Both the position numbers and the translations under genes were made by a program. Shown here in pieces: positions 1 through 6,557 of a stretch of DNA of 64,000 bases. Position 1 is the stretch's first letter. Each line of letters starts with the position of its first letter. Source of the DNA: Clostridium sp. AM30-24 (GTDB lineage Bacteria; Bacillota; Clostridia; Lachnospirales; Lachnospiraceae); contig NZ_QUJB01000006.1 in the NCBI RefSeq assembly GCF_003480435.1, positions 103,133 to 167,132 on the forward strand. The letters are read 5' to 3'. Under the pieces are notes generated by a model that made no database searches, was not told where the DNA came from, and saw only the letters and a list, made by a program, of their open reading frames with translations.

Positions 1-16
1 CCTCTCTGGATCCTGT

Positions 17-37
17 GAGCCGTTAGGCTCTTTTTTT
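17..37 (+). terminator. Rho-independent terminator
   Basis: GAGCC (17-21) pairs with GGCTC (26-30) around a four-base loop and is followed by seven T residues. It would end a rightward transcript entering from left of the window and sits against the 3' end of the leftward gene at 36-173. Confidence 0.6.
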
Positions 38-173
38 ATTCCCTTGTTGGTTTATACTCTTCTTTTCCGGTCTCAATGAAAAGTAAGAAATCATTGATCT
101 TCTTTTCACTCCATCCGGCGGCTCTAAGTCCTTCAATCAATCTTGCAACTTCTGTCATCTGCATTTCTTCCAT
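36..173 (-). CDS. Small hypothetical protein (45 aa)
   Basis: Begins MEEMQMTEVARL and ends EEYKPTRE. A GGAG-rich ribosome binding site lies 4-17 bases before the ATG. The protein is mostly helical and charged, with no membrane segment or cysteine. The pattern of a short helix, a tryptophan and an 'IETG' segment followed by a charged tail resembles tiny proteins of Clostridial mobile elements, but I cannot assign a function. Its promoter (237-265) has a perfect TTGACA/TATAAT with one of the TATAAGTGCATTAT repeats in the spacer, so it is probably under the same control as the neighbouring ribbon-helix-helix-like gene. Confidence 0.6.
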   Translation of the reverse strand: MEEMQMTEVARLIEGLRAAGWSEKKINDFLLFIETGKEEYKPTRE

Positions 174-236
174 GTGCGTCTCCTTTCTCCGCTTGCCCGG
201 TTACTATCATTCGGTTACTACCTCTTGACAGTTTTT

Positions 237-265
237 ATTATACTATAAGTGCATTATATTGTCAA
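237..265 (-). promoter_or_regulatory. Sigma-A promoter with operator in the spacer
   Basis: On the minus strand TTGACA (260-265), a 17-base spacer and TATAAT (237-242). The 14-bp repeat at 244-257 fills the spacer, so a protein bound there would block RNA polymerase. It reads into the gene at 36-173. Confidence 0.75.
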
Positions 266-278
266 TGCTATAAGTGCA

Positions 279-473
279 TTATTTTCTATATTTTTCCATT
301 CTTGCCAGTTCAGCCGCCACAACTTCTTTAATAAAAGTATTCGGCTTTTCAATTCCCAATTCTTTCATTTTATCTTTTGTTCCAGCCGGAAAAATAACAT
401 TAATGCGATCATTCTTTTTTTCATATTCCCTAACTGCTTTTCTCTGGGCTTCTGTTGTTTTCAATTCTTCCAT
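279..473 (-). CDS. Ribbon-helix-helix-like small DNA-binding protein (64 aa)
   Basis: Begins MEELKTTEAQRKAVREYEKK; the central part (RINVIFPAGTKDKM, then a helix) looks like the beta-strand plus two-helix core of MetJ/Arc-type regulators. A purine-rich ribosome binding site (AAGGAGCG) precedes the ATG. The gene is embedded in an array of six 14-bp repeats, one of which sits in the spacer of its own promoter (496-524), as expected for an autoregulated repressor. Two further promoters carry the same repeat, so it may control the leftward gene at 36-173 and the rightward genes from 771. The fold is inferred from sequence pattern; an antitoxin role is possible but no toxin partner is evident. Confidence 0.65.
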   Translation of the reverse strand: MEELKTTEAQRKAVREYEKKNDRINVIFPAGTKDKMKELGIEKPNTFIKEVVAAELARMEKYRK

Positions 474-495
474 TCTATCACGCTCCTTTTCCTTT

Positions 496-524
496 ATTTT
501 ATCATAAGTGCATTATACTGTCAA
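496..524 (-). promoter_or_regulatory. Promoter of the RHH-like gene with operator in spacer
   Basis: On the minus strand TTGACA (519-524), 17 bases, TAAAAT (496-501). The repeat copy at 503-516 occupies the spacer. It lies 23 bases before the start of the 279-473 gene. Confidence 0.75.
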
Positions 525-598
525 CTTTATAAGTGCATTATATATTTTGCATAATATTTTGTATTATATAAGTGCATTATTTTGTGCAATATTCCGCC

Positions 599-627
599 TT
601 GTATAAGTGCATTATATTTGTTATCAT
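599..627 (+). promoter_or_regulatory. Candidate rightward promoter with operator in spacer
   Basis: TTGTAT (599-604), 17 bases, TATCAT (622-627) on the plus strand, with repeat copy 602-615 overlapping the -35 and spacer. It would serve the small gene at 771 and the genes from 1010. The boxes are weaker than those of the two leftward promoters. Confidence 0.45.
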
Positions 628-770
628 ATAGTCATAAGGAAACAGAGCACCGGCGAGGAAGTCGCCATTATCCGTTACGAGAGATCAATAAAGTATTAAG
701 CCGTTTGGAGTTTCACTGGGTTCGATTCCTCGGGGCGGTGTTTTCCGGAAAAGAAAAGAGGAATAACAAC

Positions 771-857
771 ATGATGAATTTTATAGCTATTATGTGCGTA
801 TTTGTGGGCGGCTATGGCGTCCGCTGGCTTTGCGAAGTAATGCAGGAGGTAAAATAG
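771..857 (+). CDS. Small membrane peptide (28 aa)
   Basis: Begins MMNFIAIMCVFVGGYGVRW, a hydrophobic stretch long enough for one membrane span, then a short charged tail ending in EVK. The ribosome binding site AGAGGA lies about 9 bases before the ATG. Function unknown; a tiny hydrophobic peptide next to a small regulator could be a toxin-like or holin-like peptide, but nothing proves it. A longer reading frame from 582 has no ribosome binding site and is not preferred. Confidence 0.45.
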   Translation: MMNFIAIMCVFVGGYGVRWLCEVMQEVK

Positions 858-947
858 ACAATTTTTTTCGGTGACGCTTTAGGCGTGGGCGGTTCAGTCC
901 GCCGCCCGAATTTTCTGGATCATATCCAGAATGAAACACTATAAATA

Positions 948-981
948 GCCGGTTGCACCGCTACCAACGAACACAACCGGC
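948..981 (+). promoter_or_regulatory. Leader hairpin with CGCTACCAAC loop
   Basis: GCCGGTTG (948-955) and CAACCGGC (974-981) form a perfect 8-bp stem around an 18-base loop containing CGCTACCAAC (959-968). The same decamer lies in the loop of a hairpin upstream of the integrase (30840-30849). Just upstream are a GGCGG/CCGCC hairpin (888-903) and a perfect 8-bp palindrome around CAT (913-931). The rest of 858-1009 holds no gene. Confidence 0.55.
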
Positions 982-1009
982 ACCCCTACAAGAAAGGAGC
1001 TATTTTATT

Positions 1010-1339
1010 ATGGCAAAAAACAACAAAAATGTAAAGCGCTACGAAGTTATTGAGGATAACGGCGGCGGTTTAACGCTGTACGTGTTCGCTGCTGATGGGA
1101 ACGTTGAGTATGCGCATGGTTACGAGGGAAGCGGCTGCCTGCTCCATGACATTGAAGCAATTGGAAACGGTGCAGACCCAGCACACGATTGGGACGGAAA
1201 CGCAGAAGACCCACAGGCATACTATGACAGTATAACATCATTCGAATACGGTTGGGAAGTCGTCGCAGACAATGAAGGGCTCTATCCTGAGAAAATGGGA
1301 AATTCCGCGCTGCTCGAGTTTGGAATTGAGCGCGAATGA
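1010..1339 (+). CDS. Hypothetical acidic protein (109 aa)
   Basis: The start is the ATG at 1010, which has AAAGGAG at a good distance; the frame is open further upstream without a ribosome binding site. The protein begins MAKNNKNVKRYEVIEDNGGG and is rich in Asp, Glu, Gly and Tyr, with no membrane segment, cysteine pair or motif I recognise. Its stop overlaps the ATG of the serine recombinase by four bases (ATGA), so the two are translationally coupled. It may be a partner or regulator of the recombinase, but this rests on position alone. Confidence 0.65.
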   Translation: MAKNNKNVKRYEVIEDNGGGLTLYVFAADGNVEYAHGYEGSGCLLHDIEAIGNGADPAHDWDGNAEDPQAYYDSITSFEYGWEVVADNEGLYPEKMGNSALLEFGIERE

Positions 1340-2202
1340 TTGAAAACATCATAACAAAGAGAGTAGCTATATACACAAGGGTCAGCACCTTAGACCAAGC
1401 TGAAAACGGCTATTCTCTCGAAGCACAAGAAAAGGTGCTCCGAAATTGGTGTTCAGAGCGAGGATATGAAGTATACTTTCTGTACTCCGATCGCGGTATA
1501 TCTGCGAAAGATATTAGTCATCGCCCAGAAATGAAGCATTTACTTGAGGATGCTAAAAATCACAAGTTTGACATGATTCTTTTCTGGGCACTAAGCCGCT
1601 TTACACGTAGCGTACAAGATCTGTATGCAGTCATGGGAAAGCTCCAGAAATGGGATATTGATATGGTGTCATATACAGAGGCATTTGACACGTCTACCCC
1701 AATGGGGCGCGCTATGGTCGGCATCATGGGAATATTCGCCCAGCTTGAACGCGAGTTAACCGGAGAACGTGTGGCCGCTGCCATGTTAGCACGCGCTGAA
1801 CAAGGGAAACGTACCTGCTCCGAAGTTCTCGGTTATGATCTGGCCGGAAAGGATTCATTTACTATCAATCAGAAAGAAGCCGAATATGTGCGTTTTTGTT
1901 TTGATCATTACATCAAAACAAAGAATCTTACCCGTGTATCTGAAGAAGCTAAACGCTTAGGATACAGGGGCAAACGCGGAAAAGCTCCGACCGCTTGGAG
2001 TATTCAAAAGATTTTAATGAGTCCAATTTATTGCGGTTTTAATTCTTTCGCAGGAAAGCTATATACAGGAGACTACGAACCAATCATTGATATCAAAACA
2101 TACAGTTTAACACAAGCGCTATTGATACAGCACGGCAAAAAATCAATAGATAGCAAACGCTTAGAAGTTCTCCAATTGTTTTCTGACTCAGCATCTCGGT
2201 GA
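1336..2202 (+). CDS. Serine recombinase, C-terminally short (288 aa)
   Basis: Site-specific DNA recombinase of the resolvase/invertase superfamily. The catalytic domain covers about residues 8-150: Tyr13-Thr-Arg-Val-Ser17 holds the nucleophile Ser17, and SRFTRS (Arg88, Arg91) holds catalytic arginines. A 'Recombinase' DNA-binding domain covers about 160-265. Large serine integrases usually continue to 450-600 residues with a zinc ribbon and coiled coil; those are absent and the protein ends DSASR just before a tRNA-like structure. It is either a truncated integrase or a short DNA-invertase-like form. The start is coupled to the gene at 1010. Confidence 0.85.
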   Translation: MIENIITKRVAIYTRVSTLDQAENGYSLEAQEKVLRNWCSERGYEVYFLYSDRGISAKDISHRPEMKHLLEDAKNHKFDMILFWALSRFTRSVQDLYAVMGKLQKWDIDMVSYTEAFDTSTPMGRAMVGIMGIFAQLERELTGERVAAAMLARAEQGKRTCSEVLGYDLAGKDSFTINQKEAEYVRFCFDHYIKTKNLTRVSEEAKRLGYRGKRGKAPTAWSIQKILMSPIYCGFNSFAGKLYTGDYEPIIDIKTYSLTQALLIQHGKKSIDSKRLEVLQLFSDSASR

Positions 2203-2213
2203 CATTGTCACCA

Positions 2214-2264
2214 TCCCGCTTGCTTGGTGGCGCATTTTCAGCGGTTCGATTCCGCTGGCGGGAT
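2214..2264 (+). other. tRNA-like structure without an anticodon arm
   Basis: TCCCGCT (2214-2220) pairs over seven positions with GGCGGGA (2257-2263), one being a G-T wobble. AGCGG-TTCGATT-CCGCT (2240-2256) is a perfect T-arm with the canonical seven-base loop. Only 19 bases separate the acceptor and T-arm strands, enough for a small D-like hairpin (TGC/GCA, 2221-2234) but not for an anticodon arm. It could be a minimal tRNA mimic, the scar of a tRNA gene, or part of an attachment site. It starts 11 bases after the serine recombinase stop. Confidence 0.55.
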
Positions 2265-2652
2265 TTCCGGCATCTTGACAGGCTATGTGTAATTATGGTA
2301 TGGTTGACTATACATAAGCCTTTATGTGCCGTTCTGCAGCGTTATTGATGGTATGGTCATATTCTTATGATGGCAAGTATAAAGACGCTATTCCGGCGTG
2401 GTCTGTCGGTCTCGTGTTGATGTCTTAGCAGCTCCACAGATCCACCAACGGACATAACATCAATATATACATTTTTTACTACAATTCAGTTTTTTCACAA
2501 CTTTTGGAGAGTTTCTGTTCTGTTTTCCCGGCACCTACTAAAATTCAAAAAAATTCCATTTTTCATTCTGGACTTTTCATGCCAGGAATCGGTACCCCGG
2601 GGGGGGCATCATTTTCAAACACCTGAGCCCGGGATTTTCGAAAAAAAGTTTT
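2265..2652. other. Intergenic region, no gene seen
   Basis: No reading frame here has a ribosome binding site. It contains small inverted repeats such as CATAA/TTATG near 2315-2330, A/T-rich DNA around 2470-2500 and 2535-2575, and a CCCCGGGGGGGG run (2595-2606). It separates the rightward serine recombinase cassette from the leftward tyrosine recombinase, so a boundary between two mobile elements is plausible here. Confidence 0.4.
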
Positions 2653-3693
2653 TTACGCCGCATATGTCTCCCGGATCCGGCGCAGCGTGTCTGGAGTTGA
2701 CTGTGCATAGTATGCCGCTGTAACCGCCGGGTTAGCATGGCCAAGAACTTCCTGTATAATTCCAATATCGACACCCTTATTCTTCAGATTCATGCCTAAT
2801 GTCTTGCGGAGCTTGTGTGGATATACCCGGCATTTCACCCCGGAAATCTTTGCAATGCGTTTCAGCGCCGACCGGATACCGGTTTTCTTCAGCGCATTGT
2901 GGCTTCCTCTATTCGATACAAAAAGGAATGGGCTCCGATCCGATCTGGTATCCAAATACTTTTTCAAATAATAGCGTGCATCCGTGTCCAGATAGATTGT
3001 ACGGTACCGGTCACCCTTTTCGCCCTGGATCATAATGTCTCCGGTCTGCCAGTCAACCATATCCCGTGTAATCCCCTCAATCTCTCCAACTCTGGCTCCG
3101 GTAGATCTAAGGACCTCAATAATCGCCCGTTCCCGTTCTGTTGTGCAGGCATCTTTAAGTTTTGCCATCTCGTCCTGGCGGAAATAATCGATAGGCTTCT
3201 TTGCAGTTTTCCTCTTTTCCACGGATTCCACCGGATTATCTACCCGGAATTTATCTTTTCGCATCCATGAGAAAAAGGCGGACAGATACAGTCGTTCATT
3301 GTTGATCGTTGTGTTCTGGTTCTTCTTGCCATTAACGCTTATATTCTTCCGTTCGTACCACTGAAGATAATTGTAAACGTCCAGTTCGTCGATCTGGGTC
3401 AAAACCTTTCCGGTCAGTGTCACAAGCCTGTATACTGCATTCAGATAGTTTTCTTTGGTGCGTTCTTTCAGCGTTCGTTTCTTATACTTGAATGCTTCTA
3501 CGATCATTCGGTTCTGTTCATCCACACTGTCCCTCAATTCGGCCGGCAAAGTTGTAATATCTTCCACGTTGACTCCGGATAATTCCTTTGTCAGTACCTG
3601 TTCCAATACATTCATCTCATCAGAACTGATATGATTTTTCATCACCAATAAAATACGATCTCGCAACTTCGTTTTTGCTGTCTGTCCGCTCAA
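2653..3693 (-). CDS. Tyrosine recombinase / integrase (346 aa)
   Basis: Catalyses site-specific strand exchange through a tyrosine nucleophile. The N-terminal core-binding (SAM-like) domain is at about residues 65-155 and the catalytic domain at 165-346. Catalytic residues are visible: Arg201 in STGARVGE, the His293-x-x-Arg296 pair in HKLRKT, His319 in LGHANP and the nucleophile Tyr328. The start is TTG with a strong GGAAGGGGGA ribosome binding site 9 bases upstream. It resembles XerC/D-type enzymes more than the zinc-ribbon integrase at 30989. It lies at the far end of the early operon, after an intergenic region, so it may act on the phage genome rather than at att, or be the integrase of another element. 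Confidence 0.9.
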   Translation of the reverse strand: MSGQTAKTKLRDRILLVMKNHISSDEMNVLEQVLTKELSGVNVEDITTLPAELRDSVDEQNRMIVEAFKYKKRTLKERTKENYLNAVYRLVTLTGKVLTQIDELDVYNYLQWYERKNISVNGKKNQNTTINNERLYLSAFFSWMRKDKFRVDNPVESVEKRKTAKKPIDYFRQDEMAKLKDACTTERERAIIEVLRSTGARVGEIEGITRDMVDWQTGDIMIQGEKGDRYRTIYLDTDARYYLKKYLDTRSDRSPFLFVSNRGSHNALKKTGIRSALKRIAKISGVKCRVYPHKLRKTLGMNLKNKGVDIGIIQEVLGHANPAVTAAYYAQSTPDTLRRIRETYAA

Positions 3694-3756
3694 AATAATA
3701 TCCCCCTTCCAAAATCACTTTTTCGAATGTATGTTCGGTTGAAAAGTTTTTTATAT

Positions 3757-3774
3757 GCCGGGTGTTACCCCGGC
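3757..3774. repeat. Inverted repeat between integrase and early operon
   Basis: GCCGGG (3757-3762) and CCCGGC (3769-3774) form a GC-rich hairpin with a six-base loop. On the minus strand it follows the last early gene but lacks a clear T-run, so its role as a terminator is uncertain. Confidence 0.4.
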
Positions 3775-3803
3775 ACAAAATCATTACAACACTCTATTTT
3801 CTT

Positions 3804-3962
3804 TTATTTCGCGCTTATATTAGTCCCTTCATAAGCATGATGTGAAGCACTCCAACTTTTTGGTCTATAATCCGCAATCATAGCTTCATATTCACCCTCA
3901 CGTTTTCTATGCAGAAGGTTCTCAAGCGCCTTCTTCTCGGTCTTTGATCTTGATCTTCTCAC
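3804..3962 (-). CDS. Small basic hypothetical protein (52 aa)
   Basis: The start is a GTG at 3962 with AGGAG seven bases upstream. It overlaps the TGA of the preceding gene as GTGA, so the two are coupled; a longer frame to 3998 has no ribosome binding site. The protein is very basic at its N-terminus (RRSRSKTEKK) and ends GTNISAK. No motif recognised. It is the last gene of the long leftward operon. Confidence 0.55.
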   Translation of the reverse strand: MRRSRSKTEKKALENLLHRKREGEYEAMIADYRPKSWSASHHAYEGTNISAK

Positions 3963-4180
3963 GCCCCTACTCCTTTCATAAGTGCGCACATCGTACACAA
4001 TCCTTTAGCACCCTGCTCCTCTACGATATCGGCCAGCGGGCTCCGCCAGCATTTCGCTCCGCACTCCGGACAAGTTGTAAGCCTCCACCCTGGCTTGCCT
4101 TTCGGGACGTTGGAACAAAGTGGCATACAGTAGTATCCGCCCCGATCAGTAGACTTCCTTGGTTCTATCTTCACTTTCAT
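3959..4180 (-). CDS. Small zinc-ribbon protein (73 aa)
   Basis: The start is the ATG at 4180 with AAGGAGG upstream. Cysteine pairs (an early C..C, CPECGAKC, CTMC) suggest one or two structural zinc sites. It begins MKVKIEPRKSTDRGG. No catalytic motif is seen. It belongs to a series of tiny cysteine-rich proteins in this arm of the prophage; such proteins may bind nucleic acids or inhibit host enzymes, but the function is unknown. Confidence 0.65.
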   Translation of the reverse strand: MKVKIEPRKSTDRGGYYCMPLCSNVPKGKPGWRLTTCPECGAKCWRSPLADIVEEQGAKGLCTMCALMKGVGA

Positions 4181-4201
4181 CTCGGCCTCCTTAATCAAAT
4201 C

Positions 4202-4558
4202 TCAGTTTGCGTCATCCGTATTTTCTTCCAAAAGTCGTTTTCTTATCCTGTCAGACAGAAGTACACAGGCTTCATCCACTGATGATGTACTTTCTAAAAT
4301 GTCCAAAGTTTTTATATCCAGCTCCTTTCCGATTTCAAAGAATGCGTCTTTGATACCATCCGTGTAACTTGGTTCCTTCTCTTTTTCATAGTTACTACAC
4401 ATGAAAAGTCCTTCTGCGATATCAAGTCCTTTGTTTACGCCTTCCATATATGCCTGTTCCTTTTGCACTCTTAATGCTGATGCGTTGATCTGATATTCTC
4501 TTGATTCGCGAATGGCTTCCAGTGCCTTCTTTGTATCAATATTGATTGCGTTATACAT
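4202..4558 (-). CDS. Hypothetical phage protein (118 aa)
   Basis: Start at the ATG at 4558, which follows the recurrent TTTGGAGG ribosome binding site. It begins MYNAINIDTKKALEA and is largely helical and charged, with no transmembrane segment or known motif. Two cysteines are present but not paired. Function unknown. It lies in a run of short, tightly packed genes. Confidence 0.6.
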   Translation of the reverse strand: MYNAINIDTKKALEAIRESREYQINASALRVQKEQAYMEGVNKGLDIAEGLFMCSNYEKEKEPSYTDGIKDAFFEIGKELDIKTLDILESTSSVDEACVLLSDRIRKRLLEENTDDAN

Positions 4559-4578
4559 TCCAACCTCCAAATCTCAAG

Positions 4579-4716
4579 TTAATCCTCTTTCCACTCAATC
4601 GGTTCTCCGCATATCTGACAAAAATTCTGTCCCAATTCAATTTCTTTGTTGCCGCAAATTGGGCATTCATAGCCAAAAATACCGTTATTGGTGATATCTA
4701 CTTTGATTTCTGCCAT
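4579..4716 (-). CDS. Tiny zinc-ribbon protein (45 aa)
   Basis: Begins MAEIKVDITNNGIFGYECPI and contains CPIC...CQIC, a four-cysteine zinc ribbon, then PIEWKED. GGAGG lies 8 bases before the ATG in the recurrent GATTTGGAGG junction. Rubredoxin-like knuckles of this size usually bind zinc. Function unknown. Confidence 0.6.
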   Translation of the reverse strand: MAEIKVDITNNGIFGYECPICGNKEIELGQNFCQICGEPIEWKED

Positions 4717-4739
4717 ACTTTTCTCCTCCAAATCTCAAA

Positions 4740-4892
4740 TCACTCTGCGTAATAAAAGCAGTTTCCGTTGCATGTTTCGTATCCGAGTGGGCAATCATCC
4801 AAGTCCAGAGGGCTTCTGTGATTCTCATCGACCTCGCAACGAGCGCCATCCGGTAAGCAGTAAACTTCTATTCCATCTTGAATCATTAACAT
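4740..4892 (-). CDS. Tiny cysteine-rich protein (50 aa)
   Basis: Begins MLMIQDGIEVYCLPDG and has five cysteines (12, 19, 34, 41, 45), ending CFYYAE. It is preceded by AAGGAG about 9 bases before the first ATG; the third codon is a second possible start. The cysteine spacing suggests a metal site. Function unknown. Confidence 0.55.
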   Translation of the reverse strand: MLMIQDGIEVYCLPDGARCEVDENHRSPLDLDDCPLGYETCNGNCFYYAE

Positions 4893-4913
4893 AGTTATCG
4901 ACTCCTTCAAATC

Positions 4914-5168
4914 TTAACCTGCATCAAAAAGCACTTCTGCATCGGGTAATGAATTGTCTACTGTTTTCCATTTAGCTTCTACCTGTTCATATTTTCTGTC
5001 AAACTCAAATGTAGGTCTAAAATCACCATCGCCATCAGAATAAAATTCAACCATAGACGAATGACCTATTTTCCCACAACTTTCCATCCAATGTAACATC
5101 GAGCAAAAATCATTAACCCATCTTTCGCTCATTGTTACTCTTATATTAAACTCAACTGTTTTCGCCAT
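4914..5168 (-). CDS. Hypothetical phage protein (84 aa)
   Basis: The start is the ATG at 5168 behind the TTAAGATTTGGAGG junction. It begins MAKTVEFNIRVTMSERWVND, with alternating beta and helix and an acidic centre (YSDGDGDF). No motif recognised. Confidence 0.6.
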   Translation of the reverse strand: MAKTVEFNIRVTMSERWVNDFCSMLHWMESCGKIGHSSMVEFYSDGDGDFRPTFEFDRKYEQVEAKWKTVDNSLPDAEVLFDAG

Positions 5169-5186
5169 ATCCACTTCCTCCAAATC

Positions 5187-5447
5187 TTAATTTTGGTTGT
5201 TTTCTAACCGTTTAGCGGCCTCGTCCATCAGACTCTTAAAATTGGATATCGGAAATCCCATGACCGTATTCCCAATTCCGTATCCATACGCAGCGCGGCT
5301 CAAACCTCTTAATTCTTCTATGATTTTCTCCGTTTCATCATATTCATAGCTGTGCCTATGTGTGCGTTCATGTGCCTCGCATTCAGTAATGGTATTAAAT
5401 TCTCTATAGCAATACTCACATGTGTATGTAATTTTTTTATTCGGCAT
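5187..5447 (-). CDS. C2H2 zinc-finger-like protein (86 aa)
   Basis: The start is the ATG at 5447 behind TTTGGAGG. Residues about 10-32 have the Cys-x2-Cys-x12-His-x4-His spacing of a classical C2H2 finger (CEYC ... HERTH). The second half is helical (RGLSRAAYGYG ... AAKRLEN). C2H2 fingers are uncommon in bacteria but recur in Clostridial phages. DNA or RNA binding is inferred. Confidence 0.65.
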   Translation of the reverse strand: MPNKKITYTCEYCYREFNTITECEAHERTHRHSYEYDETEKIIEELRGLSRAAYGYGIGNTVMGFPISNFKSLMDEAAKRLENNQN

Positions 5448-5468
5448 TTTTCTATTTTCCTCCAAATC

Positions 5469-5729
5469 TTAATCTTCTTGATAAATTGCCTGTCCACACA
5501 TCGGGCAGAAGTGATAGCATATCTTCTTAAAATCTCCATTAAGGTTTTCTGCACCACATGCCGGGCAAACATATTCATCGACATGTATCTCATTTACCTT
5601 CATAGGGATCTGTTTGGACAGTGCGTTTAGTATCAAATGCGTTTCCTTTTTATCGATTGTAACTGTACAATCAATTTCTGCTTTTCTGCATGATCTTATA
5701 TAGCGTACAACTCTGTAAATTTCGTCCAC
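5469..5729 (-). CDS. Zinc-ribbon protein (86 aa)
   Basis: The start is GTG at 5729, 8 bases after GGAGG of the recurrent junction; a TTG further upstream lies inside the ribosome binding site and is rejected. The N-terminal half is helical (DEIYRVVRYIRSC); the C-terminal half holds CPAC...CPMCGQAIYQED, a zinc ribbon like those at the end of many phage accessory proteins. Function unknown. Confidence 0.6.
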   Translation of the reverse strand: MDEIYRVVRYIRSCRKAEIDCTVTIDKKETHLILNALSKQIPMKVNEIHVDEYVCPACGAENLNGDFKKICYHFCPMCGQAIYQED

Positions 5730-5767
5730 AATCTCTGCCTCCAAATCTTAATTTTGTATAACGATTT

Positions 5768-5971
5768 TTACCAACTCTTTATTCCATGCGTGGTTAGGAT
5801 TTCTTTAATTTCGGCATTATCTTGGCAGAAAAAGAACTCATCATTTAACTCGTCAAAATCCTTATAATACTTTTCTCTAACACTCTCTAAAGTATCGGTT
5901 GTATTGATGCCATGAATGATATGCCGAAGATAATAAATCCCATCTATTTTGCATAAAACAACACAAGTCAT
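5768..5971 (-). CDS. Hypothetical phage protein (67 aa)
   Basis: Begins MTCVVLCKIDGIYYLRHIIH and ends THGIKSW. AAGGAG precedes the ATG. Small alpha/beta protein with an acidic middle; no motif recognised. Confidence 0.55.
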   Translation of the reverse strand: MTCVVLCKIDGIYYLRHIIHGINTTDTLESVREKYYKDFDELNDEFFFCQDNAEIKEILTTHGIKSW

Positions 5972-5985
5972 AAATGCTCCTTATC

Positions 5986-6522
5986 TTAATTTGCCTTTAT
6001 AAGATCAATTGCATTGTTCAAAATCCTATCAGCGTTCTCAATATCCTTATCCTGGACTTCTTTTTCCTTATCCGCCCACAGTTCACGACCGGCTCGCTGA
6101 TTGAAAAACCGAAGCATTTCAAGTTTATCTATGATATTTTCATCATCTGCTGTGGATTTCCACACATTCAGTCTCATTCGCACATACTGTTCCGGCGCGA
6201 TTCCTGTATCCTCATACTCCTTCAGATACTCCCTAAGTTCAGCCATCGCCCACCCCATCCTGTAAAACAGAGCAAGTCTTCCTTCTGGTTCTTCCAGCCC
6301 ATAGTAAAGCATCTCATAAATCACATCATCAAAAGCATCATCATCTACTTCCGGCAGTTCGATATTCATGGACACCGCCATATTATGGACCAAGTGCCGA
6401 AGTGGAATATCCGTATCATGATCCCGATACCATGCTTCTTGATTTTTCAAATACATACAGTTATGAGCCAATTCGATTATGCTCATAGCATTGACAGGGT
6501 TATTAGTCGTAATCCTATTCAT
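5986..6522 (-). CDS. Hypothetical phage protein (178 aa)
   Basis: Begins MNRITTNNPVNAMSIIELAH. GGAGG lies 8 bases before the ATG. The N-terminal part (AHNCMYLKNQEAWYRD...) is a type seen in Firmicute phage early regions. The centre is acidic, the C-terminus helical (DADRILNNAID-like). No enzymatic motif or membrane segment. Function unknown. Confidence 0.65.
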   Translation of the reverse strand: MNRITTNNPVNAMSIIELAHNCMYLKNQEAWYRDHDTDIPLRHLVHNMAVSMNIELPEVDDDAFDDVIYEMLYYGLEEPEGRLALFYRMGWAMAELREYLKEYEDTGIAPEQYVRMRLNVWKSTADDENIIDKLEMLRFFNQRAGRELWADKEKEVQDKDIENADRILNNAIDLIKAN

Positions 6523-6557
6523 CCTTCACTCCTCCAAATTTTAATTTAGTTTTGCCA

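Larger units (their letters stand above)
244..615. repeat. Six copies of TATAAGTGCATTAT (operator-like array)
   Basis: Copies at 244-257, 269-282, 503-516 (CATAAGTGCATTAT), 528-541, 567-580 and 602-615, all in the same orientation. The first two pairs are 25 bp apart, later ones 39 and 35. Copies fall in the spacers of promoters at 237-265, 496-524 and 599-627. The likely ligand is the ribbon-helix-helix-like protein encoded inside the array (inference). Confidence 0.85.

Noticed and set aside
244..615. Possible CRISPR array in the repeated 14-mers
   Set aside because: Repeats are only 14 bp, spacings vary from 25 to over 200 bp, a gene lies inside, and copies coincide with promoter spacers.
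645..748. Degenerate tRNA gene around the TTCGATT at 721
   Set aside because: Acceptor and T-stem have several mismatches and no anticodon arm can be placed; only the similarity with 2236-2270 is kept as a finding.
582..857. Longer protein starting at 582
   Set aside because: No ribosome binding site, and its first part covers the repeat and promoter region; the 28-residue frame at 771 has a good site.
2595..2606. G/C run as a phage cos site
   Set aside because: No terminase gene is adjacent and no cohesive-end structure can be recognised from the sequence alone.
5974..6549. Rightward 191-residue reading frame
   Set aside because: It lies opposite the well-supported leftward genes at 5768-6522, has no ribosome binding site, and its composition is that of an antisense frame.
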